A DNA stretch of 8,302 nt from Alphaproteobacteria bacterium. Its GTDB lineage: Bacteria > Pseudomonadota > Alphaproteobacteria > Acetobacterales > Acetobacteraceae. Position numbers and translations under genes: made by a program. The stretch is taken from the NCBI GenBank assembly GCA_026225015.1, contig JAMFRY010000012.1, positions 1-8,302 of the forward strand. Reading direction: 5' to 3'. Below, one piece after another: positions 1 to 6,367 of the stretch. Under the pieces are notes generated by a model, which saw nothing but the letters and a program-made list of their open reading frames with translations, was not told the DNA's origin and made no database searches. How positions within the stretch are numbered: the stretch's first letter is position 1; every line of letters begins with the position of its first letter.

Positions 1-159
1 CGCTTTCCGTTCAGATATCTCAACACCATGTCGCAGATGCACCATAATCACCATGTGCGCTTTACCGGCGGCAATTACGCGACGATCTCGCTACTCTACG
101 ACTGGATGTTCGGCACGCTCGACTATAACCGGGAGCGCGTCACAGCCGAGAAACGTTAA
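1..159 (+). CDS. Fatty acid hydroxylase / sterol desaturase family protein, C-terminal fragment
   Basis: This is the 3' end of a gene that enters from the left edge: 52 codons followed by TAA. The fragment holds a histidine box of the form HxxHH (in MHHNHHVRF, residues 14-18 of the fragment), and ends with YDWMFGTLDY. In the fatty acid hydroxylase / sterol desaturase superfamily the last histidine box is followed shortly by a similar D-hydrophobic-FGT segment. These are integral membrane di-iron enzymes that hydroxylate or desaturate lipid chains or sterol/hopanoid-like substrates; the substrate cannot be told from this piece. The short tail after the motif (RERVTAEKR) is typical of a cytoplasmic C-terminus. 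It converges with the gene ending at 194. Confidence 0.85.
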   Translation, partial: RFPFRYLNTMSQMHHNHHVRFTGGNYATISLLYDWMFGTLDYNRERVTAEKR

Positions 160-161
160 GG

Positions 162-176
162 CAAGCGCTTGTTTTT
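162..176. terminator. Possible weak terminator between convergent genes
   Basis: The 34-base gap between the converging genes holds a perfect 10-base palindrome (CAAGCGCTTG, 162-171) directly followed by five T on the + strand. The arms are short and leave almost no loop, so it is a poor intrinsic terminator, but its position three bases after the hydroxylase stop codon fits that role. Confidence 0.25.
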
Positions 177-193
177 CTAAAAGCCGGTCTTCG

Positions 194-1303
194 TTACGAA
201 TGAGGTGAGGCCAGAATCGGATAAAGCGGCTTGTAGCCGGTAAAATCCGCCGGGTTTGCCGGCCCGCTGCCCAGATTTGGCGAGATGTCCAGGGTGGACT
301 GATAGAGCAGTTCCATCATTGCAATCGCGGTGACTTGCTCGGCCTCATCCGGTTTTATGCCTTGCTGCTGCACATAGATGGTATCCAGATCGATCGCGGC
401 GGGGTGGATCAGCGCGAACAGTCTGTTGAACTGCGCCTGGTTGGCGGGGCTCCTTTGAGACCAGGCGTAGAGCGCATCCAAAACCTGGTCGTGACGGGCG
501 CGCAGCCAGCCGGTCCATCCGCCGGCTAGTACCTGTTGCAACACCAGTTGCGGCATGTTGAACAACATCCAGCGCGTCTGTTGCGCAAAATAGGCGCTGT
601 CCTGCCGGTCGCTTGGCGCGAGTTGCGCAGAGGGGTTGGTGTTCATCGCGTCGATCAGCGCGAGAAAGGGCGCCAGCGCGGGCCTGTCGGCGAATGGCCC
701 AAGCGCGATCGGCGGCGGGGTGATATAGGTTTCGAACATGCAGGCGGGGCTGGCGGCGTGCTGGCCAAGGATATAGGCCGCGGCAGCCGCAGCCTCGCCG
801 GGCGGGGCCGGCGAATTATAGCCGATGACATCGGTCAGCAGCGCGATCACCTGGCCCTGATAGGCGAACACGTCGATATCGCCGTAATCATTGGTTTGCG
901 ACGCGTAGGCGACGAAGCGGCCGCCGCCATTCGGCAGGGTTTCCATGTAGGCGCCAAGCGAATCCGGTCCGAGCACCGGGCTGGCGGCACCCGGCAGGGA
1001 TACGCCACGGGCGCGTAACTGGTAGCCACCAAACATGTCGGCGCGAAAGATATCGACGGTGATATTGCCGTCACCCTGCGGGTCCGCGCCGATGGCATCG
1101 CCATGCGAGCCGGCAATTTCCACAGCCCCCGGAAGCCGGGCGGGATCGATCGAGCCATCCGCGGACATGGCGGCTTCAGCCTGCCCAGCCAGGACGCTGC
1201 AAAATGCCGGCTGTTTGGCGTCGATCAGTTTATAGCGCACGTAATCCGGGATCGCGCCGCTGCCGGCCTGCATCTGGACCGGCGGCGGCCCGTTGGACAA
1301 CAC
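194..1303 (-). CDS. C-terminal part of the same TAG-interrupted lipoprotein gene; unrecognised domain
   Basis: This is the largest frame after the TAG, beginning at a GTG (369 residues), but that GTG has no Shine-Dalgarno and lies just after the second half of the LprI domain (reading TDSCLTAAAQAQIAV). It is therefore probably not a real start. Visible features are a region with GRFVAYASQTNDYGDIDVFAY (residues about 127-147), which looks like a beta-rich periplasmic segment, and an alanine-rich stretch. A helical C-terminal third follows, with many Trp, Gln and Leu residues. I see no catalytic motif or membrane helix and do not recognise a family. Expression depends on read-through of the TAG at 1382-1384 or on unusual internal initiation. 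Confidence 0.55.
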   Translation of the reverse strand: MLSNGPPPVQMQAGSGAIPDYVRYKLIDAKQPAFCSVLAGQAEAAMSADGSIDPARLPGAVEIAGSHGDAIGADPQGDGNITVDIFRADMFGGYQLRARGVSLPGAASPVLGPDSLGAYMETLPNGGGRFVAYASQTNDYGDIDVFAYQGQVIALLTDVIGYNSPAPPGEAAAAAAYILGQHAASPACMFETYITPPPIALGPFADRPALAPFLALIDAMNTNPSAQLAPSDRQDSAYFAQQTRWMLFNMPQLVLQQVLAGGWTGWLRARHDQVLDALYAWSQRSPANQAQFNRLFALIHPAAIDLDTIYVQQQGIKPDEAEQVTAIAMMELLYQSTLDISPNLGSGPANPADFTGYKPLYPILASPHS

Positions 1304-1381
1304 GGCAATTTGGGCCTGGGCGGCGGCGGTCAGGCAGGAATCGGTGGCCCCGCTTTGCGTGGAAGTGACGCCGCATTTGTC

Positions 1382-1696
1382 CTACAGATCAAGCAGCCAG
1401 CCCCGTTGCGTGGCCAGAACATGGTCGCGCTCGAAGATGTTATCGCTACCCAAATGCTGACGCAAGATCGCGGCCATCTGGACATCCAGCGCCGCCAGCC
1501 GGGCATTGTCGCAAACCGCGTTTTGCACCGGGGTGTTGCCATTGTTGCAGGAGAAACTCGTGGGATAGATTATGGCGGGCGGAGGAATCGGCGGCGGCGG
1601 CGGCACGGTTGGGACTGCCGCGCAGGCGGCCAGAACCGCCAACGCCGCCAGCCCGCAGACGAGCCCGCAGTGTTTGATAATCTTCTGGATTTTCAC
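1382..1696 (-). CDS. N-terminal part of LprI/DUF1311-type lipoprotein, ending at a premature TAG
   Basis: The 104-residue product starts with a lipoprotein signal: basic N-terminus MKIQKIIKH, hydrophobic stretch, and lipobox L22-A-A-C25. Alanines after the cysteine suggest sorting to the outer membrane. A proline-rich linker (residues 29-40) leads into the first half of an LprI/DUF1311 domain, with Cys50 and Cys62 and the motif NARLAALDVQMAAIL, which matches the family's C-x-n-LaaLD-x-q pattern. LprI was named for a lysozyme inhibitor in mycobacteria; most members are uncharacterised periplasmic proteins. The start is GTG at 1696, 11 bases after the stop of the TonB-like gene, without a strong Shine-Dalgarno, so translational coupling is likely. 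The half-domain lacks its third and fourth cysteines and would probably not fold if translation stops here. Confidence 0.65.
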   Translation of the reverse strand: MKIQKIIKHCGLVCGLAALAVLAACAAVPTVPPPPPIPPPAIIYPTSFSCNNGNTPVQNAVCDNARLAALDVQMAAILRQHLGSDNIFERDHVLATQRGWLLDL

Positions 1697-1707
1697 GGCG
1701 GTTTCGC

Positions 1708-2019
1708 CTATTTAAAGATCAGGCTGCCATAGATATCGTAGCGCGAGCCGCCGAAATCCGGTGGCACCGGATAGGGCGAGGCCAGCAGGATCGCGGCGCG
1801 TGCGGCAGCATCGAGATACGGGTTGTCGCAGCCAAAGAGCTTGTACCTGATCAGGCCGCCGTTGCGGGCAATCGTAACGCGGTAGCTGACAACACATTCC
1901 ATCCAGAATTTCAGCCCATGGGACGACGGCAGGCCAGGTGGATAGGTTTTAAAAGACGCAATGCGCTGATTGACGCCATCGGAGAAACTGGCGAGCGAGC
2001 CCTGGCCCCTGCCCGACAC
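1708..2019 (-). CDS. TonB C-terminal-like domain protein
   Basis: The 103-residue product resembles the C-terminal domain of TonB/TolA-type energy transducers. It has a helix ending in YPP (residues 26-28), a beta strand VSYRVTIARNGGLI (44-57), and the helix-strand unit LDAAARAAILLASPYPVPP (69-87), then a final strand (SRYDIYGSLIF). In TonB this domain contacts outer-membrane receptors in the periplasm. No membrane anchor or signal peptide is present if translation starts at the GTG at 2019, so a lone product could not be exported. The GTG has only AAGG two bases upstream, too close to work well. The frame continues without shift from the lipoprotein ending at TAG 2056, so this may be its detached C-terminal domain. 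It ends with TAG, with a TGA five codons later, and lies 11 bases before the LprI-type gene. Confidence 0.6.
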   Translation of the reverse strand: MSGRGQGSLASFSDGVNQRIASFKTYPPGLPSSHGLKFWMECVVSYRVTIARNGGLIRYKLFGCDNPYLDAAARAAILLASPYPVPPDFGGSRYDIYGSLIFK

Positions 2020-2055
2020 GGCCTTACCGCGTGAAAATTCGCAGCGCCGCGCGCA

Positions 2056-2829
2056 CTACGGAACGGCGGCGGCCACGCTCATCGGTTTGGAAGCGGCGGA
2101 ATGTATCACAGCAACGGATTTCGCTGCATTGCTGGCCGCGACCGGCGCCGGACCATGCTTCGGGTTGCCGGATGCCGCCAGATGCAAGGAAGCCTTGCGC
2201 ACCCGTAGCAGGCGGCCGCGATGGGTGGATTGCACCAGCGCGACATGCACATCCCGCCGCTCCGGCGCCAGCGACGTCACCGCCGCCACGGCCAAGCCGC
2301 CCGGCGGCAGAGCGGTTACGAAATTATCCAGATCGCTGTCGGTCTTCAGCGCCAGAACCGCCTTGTATTCCGCGATATTGTTGAGGCAGAACATCCCGCC
2401 CTGGCTGATGCCGCCAACCGACTGGTTATTGGCCTGCAAGGTGACGAAATCATCCTCTCTCGCCTGTCCGTAATAGCCGCCGATGCGCCTGAAATATTTG
2501 TCCATCACATGCTGCTCGTCCAGCACATGCGGCTGGAAACTCGTCATGAACTGATCGTATTGCTCCTGCTGATTGCAGGTGAGTGCCGCCACCATCAGCG
2601 CCGACTTCAGCGCGATGACGTTGAATGCCTGCTGCACTTCCTCCTGCTGCTCCGCCGTGATGCGAATATGCCGGGTCGGCGCCGGAACCGCGACCATCAC
2701 CTGGTACGGGTGGCCGACCGGCGGCGGGGGCGGGGGCGCCATGGCCACGGGCGGCGGAGGCTGCGAACACGCGGCAAGGCCGGCGCCAAGCAGTAGCCCT
2801 GGCAGCAATCTACGAGCTTTTGCAAACAA
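2056..2829 (-). CDS. Proline-rich lipoprotein, conserved hypothetical
   Basis: I start it at TTG 2829, preceded by purine-rich GAGGGAGAGACGGAAGAA, because this gives a clean lipoprotein signal: MFAKARR, hydrophobic core, lipobox L18-A-A-C21. An ATG at 2928 in the same frame would add 33 residues with an acidic stretch that spoils the signal peptide. Two proline runs (24-27 and 32-37) form a linker; then comes a mainly helical domain (about 57-185) with ALKSALMVAALTC, MDKYFRRIGGYYGQAREDDFVT and GISQGGMFC, where Cys85 and Cys148 could form a disulfide. I recall uncharacterised proteins of this pattern in Acetobacteraceae but no known function. The tail (about 185-257) is Ala/Ser/Pro-rich and low in complexity. 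It ends in TAG; the next 12 codons in the same frame lead into the TonB-like domain. Confidence 0.75.
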   Translation of the reverse strand: MFAKARRLLPGLLLGAGLAACSQPPPPVAMAPPPPPPVGHPYQVMVAVPAPTRHIRITAEQQEEVQQAFNVIALKSALMVAALTCNQQEQYDQFMTSFQPHVLDEQHVMDKYFRRIGGYYGQAREDDFVTLQANNQSVGGISQGGMFCLNNIAEYKAVLALKTDSDLDNFVTALPPGGLAVAAVTSLAPERRDVHVALVQSTHRGRLLRVRKASLHLAASGNPKHGPAPVAASNAAKSVAVIHSAASKPMSVAAAVP

Positions 2830-2984
2830 TTCTTCCGTCTCTCCCTCAAATAATCCCTTGGCGGATAGCAGGGCGCCCAATCCAAAACAAAGCATTTCCG
2901 ACCTCAATACCCAGAACCGGTTAGCCATTCCGCACCGCGATGCGGATCAGACCTCCGCCAAGTTTGGCTGGATAAGCGCAGAAC

Positions 2985-3035
2985 CCACTAAAAGTAAAAT
3001 AAATTATGCAATTCTTACATTACAGTTTGCCGGCG
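2985..3035 (-). promoter_or_regulatory. AT-rich stretch, possible promoter for the envelope gene cluster
   Basis: The gap between pyruvate kinase and the lipoprotein gene contains a markedly AT-rich block (including TAAAATAAATTATGCAATTC on the + strand) in an otherwise GC-rich window. It lies 150-200 bases upstream of the lipoprotein start and is the only likely promoter-like region for the leftward cluster. I cannot assign -35 and -10 boxes with confidence. Confidence 0.3.
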
Positions 3036-3075
3036 GCCGAATATGTGTCTTACGCGATGCCACGTTACGATCTCA

Positions 3076-4500
3076 CTAAATAATGGCAACCCGCAGCGCG
3101 TTGGTGGTTCCCGGCTGGCCGAAGGGGACGCCCGCGACCACGACGATTTCATCGCCTTTTTTTCCGAATCCCTCAAGCCTGGCCGTGCGCACAGCGCTCG
3201 CCACAGCCTCCGTCATGGAGCGGACCTCGCCAGCAACGGCTGCGTACACCCCCCAAACCACCGCCAGCCGCCGCGCCACCTCCTGGCTCGTGGTCAATCC
3301 AAGCACCGGGCAGCCGGGCCGCTCGCGCGCCACGCGCAAGGCGGTGGAGCCGGATTGGGTGAAGGCCACGATGACCTGCGCGCCGATGGTATGCGCCACC
3401 TGGCAGGATGCGGCAGCAATGGCGTCGGCCGAGGATTTTTCCGGCGCCAGCCGCTTGGCGTCGATCGCGCGCCGCCAATCCTCATCGCGTTCAACCCGGG
3501 TGATGATGCGGTCCATCATGTTCACCGATTCGCGCGGATATTGTCCCGCCGCCGATTCCGCGGAGAGCATCACCGCATCGGCGCCATCGAACACCGCGGT
3601 CGCCACATCGGAGGCCTCCGCCCGGGTCGGCGCCGGGGCGGAAATCATGCTCTCCAGCATCTGGGTTGCGACCGTCACCGGAATGCCCCGCAGTTGCGCC
3701 GCGCGGATAATGCGTTTTTGCGCGATCGGCACATCCTCCGGCGGCAATTCCACCCCAAGATCGCCGCGCGCCACCATGCAGCCATCGGAAATATCCAGTA
3801 TTGCGTTGAGGTTTTCAAGAGCCTGCGGTTTTTCGATTTTTGCCATCACCAGCGCGCGGCCGGCGGCGATGGCTTTGGCCTGGGCGACATCCTCGGCGCG
3901 CTGCACGAATGAGAGACCGATATATTCGATGCCGAGCGGCAAAACGAAAGCGAGATCGGCGAGATCCTTTTTCGTGAGCGCAGGAATCGGCAGGACCACA
4001 TCCGGCACATTCACGCCCTTGCGATCCGACAGCACCCCGCCGGTGACGATCTCGGTCAATAGATGATCGTCGCGCTTGCGTATAATCCGAAACCGCAATT
4101 TTCCGTCATCGAGCAGCAGGGTCGCGCCGATTTCTGCGGCTTGCAGGATTTCCGGATGCGGCAGGCAAACCCTGCGGGTATCGCCGGGCGCCGGATTCAG
4201 ATCCAGAATGAAATTCTGGCCCGCCTGCAGCTGTACCCGCCCGGATTGGAATTGTCCCACGCGCAATTTCGGCCCTTGCACGTCGACCAAAATACCGATC
4301 GGGCGGCCGACTTTGCTCTCGAGCTGGCGGATCATTTCAATCCGCGCCGCATGGTCGGCATAAGATCCGTGCGAGAAGTTCAGGCGGAAAACATCGGCGC
4401 CGGCCTGGAAGAGTTGCGCCAGCATCTCCGGGGTGGAACTCGCCGGCCCCAGCGTGGCAATGATTTTGGTGCGGCGGTGCCTGCGCATACGCTCGGTCAT
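3076..4500 (-). CDS. pyk: Pyruvate kinase
   Basis: This enzyme catalyses the last step of glycolysis, phosphoenolpyruvate plus ADP to pyruvate plus ATP, in the cytoplasm. The 474-residue length is usual for bacterial enzymes. Motifs appear in the expected order: RTKIIATLGPAS (10-21), FRLNFSHG (38-45) and DVQGPKLRVG (73-82). A B-domain insertion covers roughly 83-170. Next come AKIEKPQAL with catalytic Lys221 and metal ligand Glu223, VARGDLGVE with metal ligand Asp247, then VATQMLESM, PTRAEASDVA and AVMLSAESAAGQYP. The C-terminal allosteric domain is complete, with FTQSGSTALRVARERP. The ATG at 4500 has GAGGT four bases upstream; an in-frame ATG four codons later is a possible alternative. The gene begins 19 bases after the glycerate kinase stop, so the two are almost certainly co-transcribed. 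It ends with TAG immediately followed by TGA. Confidence 0.97.
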   Translation of the reverse strand: MTERMRRHRRTKIIATLGPASSTPEMLAQLFQAGADVFRLNFSHGSYADHAARIEMIRQLESKVGRPIGILVDVQGPKLRVGQFQSGRVQLQAGQNFILDLNPAPGDTRRVCLPHPEILQAAEIGATLLLDDGKLRFRIIRKRDDHLLTEIVTGGVLSDRKGVNVPDVVLPIPALTKKDLADLAFVLPLGIEYIGLSFVQRAEDVAQAKAIAAGRALVMAKIEKPQALENLNAILDISDGCMVARGDLGVELPPEDVPIAQKRIIRAAQLRGIPVTVATQMLESMISAPAPTRAEASDVATAVFDGADAVMLSAESAAGQYPRESVNMMDRIITRVERDEDWRRAIDAKRLAPEKSSADAIAAASCQVAHTIGAQVIVAFTQSGSTALRVARERPGCPVLGLTTSQEVARRLAVVWGVYAAVAGEVRSMTEAVASAVRTARLEGFGKKGDEIVVVAGVPFGQPGTTNALRVAII

Positions 4501-4519
4501 AGGAACCTCTTTGATATAC

Positions 4520-5644
4520 TCACGAAATCAGGATCGCACGAATATCATTTACATTGGTTAACGTTGGCCCCGTAACGACCAGATCATTCAGCGCGTCAAA
4601 AAAGCTGTAACTGTCGTGGGATTGCAGCAATGCAGTTGGATCGAGCCCCAAAGCTTTCGCGCGGGTGAGTGAGTCGGGGGTGATCAGCGCGCCGGCGGCG
4701 TCTACCGTGCCGTCGATGCCATCGGAATCGCCGGCGATCGCGGCGATGCCGGGCGCGCCATCCAGTGCGATCGCCAGGCTTAATAAAAATTCCATATTAC
4801 GGCCGCCGCGCCCTGGTTTTTCTCGGCCGATCGTCACGGTGGTTTCGCCGCCGGAGAGCAATAATTTGGGTCCGGACTCTCGCTTCGCCCGTTCCGACAA
4901 CCTGTGTCCCAGCTCAGACGCCTCGCCCTCCAGCGCATCCCCCAGAATCTCCACCGCGATTCCCGCCGCCCGCGCAACCTCAGCCGCCGCTTCCAGGGCC
5001 ATTGCCGGTGTGGCGATCAGCCGGTAGTCGCCGCCTTCCACCCAACTCGGGCCGGAGCCGATGGTGGCGGGATCATCGCCTGGCACATCGCTGATCGCCA
5101 ACGTGACCAGTTTCGCCGGAGTGCAGGCCTGCGCCAGTCTGCCGCCCTTGATCGCCGAAAGCTGCTTGCGGATTCGGTTCATCGTTGCGATCGGCGCGCC
5201 GGAGGCGAGCAAGGCAGAGGCCACCAATTGCTTATCCTCCAGCGTCAACCCCGGCGTCGGCAAGGCCAGCAACGCCGACGCACCGCCGGAAATCAGCACG
5301 ATCACCTGGTCCAACTCGCTCAGGCCCGCAACCGCCGCCATCACCGCTTTTGCCCCCGTAACGCTTGCTGAATCCGGCACCGGATGCGCCGCCTGCAGCA
5401 CTTTGATATGCCGCGTCGGCGCCGCATGGCCATAGCGGGTGACCACCACCCCTTCCAGCGCCACATCCGGCCAAGCCGCCTCCAGCGCCGCCGCCATGGA
5501 AGCCGCCGCCTTGCCGCCGCCGACCACGATATTCCTGCCTTTCGCCGGCGCCGGCAAATGCTTAGCCAGCACCTTATCCGGCATAGCCGCTTTGACCGCG
5601 GCGTCGAATATGGTTCTCAGTAATTTGACGCTATCGTCCCGCAC
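4520..5644 (-). CDS. gckA: Glycerate 2-kinase, MOFRL family
   Basis: This enzyme phosphorylates D-glycerate to 2-phosphoglycerate with ATP, feeding glycolate, tartrate, glyoxylate or serine-cycle carbon into lower glycolysis. Homologues were once annotated as hydroxypyruvate reductase (TtuD). Family motifs are all present: VVGGGKAAASM (40-50, with Lys45), VVTRYGH, AHPVPD, LISGGASALL, NRIRKQLSAIKGGRLA, SDVPGDDPATIGSGP, LSGGETTVTI, GRGGRNMEFLL and AGDSDGIDG. The C-terminal MOFRL segment reads TGPTLTNVNDIRAILI. The 374 residues are slightly shorter than many relatives but complete at both ends. The start is GTG at 5644, with only a weak AGG upstream; the N-terminus from there matches the family. 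Pyruvate kinase follows in the same transcription unit. The symbol gckA follows methylotroph naming; ttuD or garK-like names are also used. Confidence 0.93.
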   Translation of the reverse strand: MRDDSVKLLRTIFDAAVKAAMPDKVLAKHLPAPAKGRNIVVGGGKAAASMAAALEAAWPDVALEGVVVTRYGHAAPTRHIKVLQAAHPVPDSASVTGAKAVMAAVAGLSELDQVIVLISGGASALLALPTPGLTLEDKQLVASALLASGAPIATMNRIRKQLSAIKGGRLAQACTPAKLVTLAISDVPGDDPATIGSGPSWVEGGDYRLIATPAMALEAAAEVARAAGIAVEILGDALEGEASELGHRLSERAKRESGPKLLLSGGETTVTIGREKPGRGGRNMEFLLSLAIALDGAPGIAAIAGDSDGIDGTVDAAGALITPDSLTRAKALGLDPTALLQSHDSYSFFDALNDLVVTGPTLTNVNDIRAILIS

Positions 5645-5656
5645 CGCGCCTATATG
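5625..5656 (+). promoter_or_regulatory. Candidate promoter for the DUF1244-gapR pair
   Basis: A TTGACG hexamer (5625-5630) lies inside the 5' end of the opposing glycerate kinase gene, followed by an AT-containing CCTATATG (5649-5656). Spacing to TATATG is 20 bases, longer than the ideal 17, so the -10 assignment is uncertain. Its position just upstream of the Shine-Dalgarno at 5667 fits a short leader. Confidence 0.3.
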
Positions 5657-5678
5657 GAGGTTGAACAGGAGTTACGCC

Positions 5679-6002
5679 ATGACAAAACCTGAATTTGATC
5701 CCGCCACCAGCGAACGGTTGGAAGCCGCCGCCTTTCGCGCGCTGGTCGCGCATTTGCGCGGCCGCGACGATGTGCAGAATATCGATTTGATGAATCTCGC
5801 CGGGTTCTGCCGCAACTGCCTCTCCCGCTGGTACCGCGAGGCGGCAGAGGCGGAGGGCATCGCTTTGGCGGATGCCGATGCACGCGAAATCATCTACGGC
5901 ATGCCCTACAAGGAATGGCAGGAGAAAAACCAGAAACCAGCATCTCCGGAAGCCCTGGCCGCGTTTGCTAAGGCACAAGCGGGGGCGCAAGCGGGGCATT
6001 GA
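5679..6002 (+). CDS. DUF1244 family protein
   Basis: The 107-residue product matches DUF1244, a small, mainly helical cytoplasmic family of unknown function found mostly in proteobacteria. Diagnostic segments are NLAGFCRNCLSRWY (residues 39-52), with the family's paired cysteines Cys44 and Cys47, and REIIYGMPYKEWQ (69-81). The ATG at 5679 has AGGAG (5667-5671) seven bases upstream, an excellent start. The reading frame stays open far upstream, but only as the antisense of glycerate kinase. The gene is followed 59 bases later by gapR, an arrangement I recall from other alphaproteobacteria, which suggests co-transcription and perhaps a shared housekeeping role. The C-terminal tail is Ala/Gln-rich and variable. 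Confidence 0.93.
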   Translation: MTKPEFDPATSERLEAAAFRALVAHLRGRDDVQNIDLMNLAGFCRNCLSRWYREAAEAEGIALADADAREIIYGMPYKEWQEKNQKPASPEALAAFAKAQAGAQAGH

Positions 6003-6061
6003 CCGTGCCCGCCAGCCGCCCTATCCCGTCCGGCCCGGCTAGGAGAGGCCCGATATCAGAT

Positions 6062-6367
6062 ATGTCAGATTCAAACACCGAGAAGAACGCAGCCTCCAGC
6101 CGCGCCAGGCAGGCTGCCGACCCCGATAGCAAAACCGCCGGCATCGCGACGGACCGGCTGCGCTCGATCATCGACCGCATCGAGCGTCTTGAGGATGAAA
6201 AAAAGGCGCTGGCGAGCGATATCAAGGATATTTACGCGGAATCGAAGTCGGCGGGATTCGAACCAGCCATCATCAAGCAGCTCATCCGTCTGCGAAAGAA
6301 GGAACCCGCGGAGGTAGAGGAGGAGGAGACCCTTCTTGACCTGTACAGACGCGCTTTGGGCATGTGA
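6062..6367 (+). CDS. gapR: GapR-like nucleoid-associated protein (DUF2312)
   Basis: The 101-residue product matches the DUF2312 family. Its Caulobacter member GapR is a small nucleoid-associated protein that encircles overtwisted, AT-rich DNA ahead of replication and transcription and stimulates topoisomerases. A disordered N-terminus (1-28) precedes a long coiled-coil helix (about 29-62, LRSIIDRIERLEDEKKALA). The family signature IYAESKSAGFEPAIIKQLIRLRKKE (57-81) and the C-terminal helix EETLLDLYRRALG (88-100) follow. Lys62, Lys72, Lys79 and Lys80 are candidate DNA contacts; the stretch after the signature (EPAEVEEEE) is more acidic than in the Caulobacter protein. I chose the ATG at 6062, giving a family-like N-terminus; AGGAGAGG (6041-6048) lies somewhat far upstream. 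An in-frame TTG at 5999 overlapping the DUF1244 stop is less likely. Confidence 0.92.
   Translation: MSDSNTEKNAASSRARQAADPDSKTAGIATDRLRSIIDRIERLEDEKKALASDIKDIYAESKSAGFEPAIIKQLIRLRKKEPAEVEEEETLLDLYRRALGM

Larger units (their letters stand above)
194..1696 (-). pseudogene. LprI/DUF1311-type lipoprotein gene interrupted by one in-frame TAG
   Basis: Read from GTG at 1696 this is a single 501-codon frame to TAA at 194, broken only by TAG at 1384-1382 (codon 105). The break lies inside one domain. Cys50 and Cys62 lie before it and Cys108 and Cys121 after it, and the motif QRGWLLDL-stop-DKC matches the conserved RxW...C segment of LprI/DUF1311 proteins. A single C-to-T change of CAG (Gln) would explain it. 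The 396 codons after the stop show no further stops or frameshifts and still look like protein, so the change is either recent, tolerated by read-through, or a sequence error. The 3' part has no obvious start signal of its own. Treated as one entity this is a roughly 500-residue outer-membrane lipoprotein; residues beyond about 135 match nothing I recognise. Confidence 0.7.

Noticed and set aside
1382..1384. Pyrrolysine or another genetically encoded amino acid at the TAG
   Set aside because: Pyrrolysine is essentially confined to certain archaea and a few bacteria with pyl genes; nothing here supports it, and loss of a CAG codon is simpler.
2895..2928. ATG at 2928 as the lipoprotein start
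   Set aside because: It places an acidic, non-hydrophobic segment between the start and the lipobox, and its only GGAGGT lies 22 bases upstream, too far away; TTG at 2829 gives a standard lipoprotein signal.
3083..4066. Long + strand open frame opposite pyruvate kinase (327 codons), and similar ones opposite the lipoprotein and kinase genes
   Set aside because: Ser/Arg/Ala-rich antisense shadows of well-identified genes, with no domain or start signal.
5439..5678. N-terminal extension of DUF1244
   Set aside because: The frame is open only as antisense of glycerate kinase; the ATG at 5679 has an ideal Shine-Dalgarno and gives the family's normal N-terminus.
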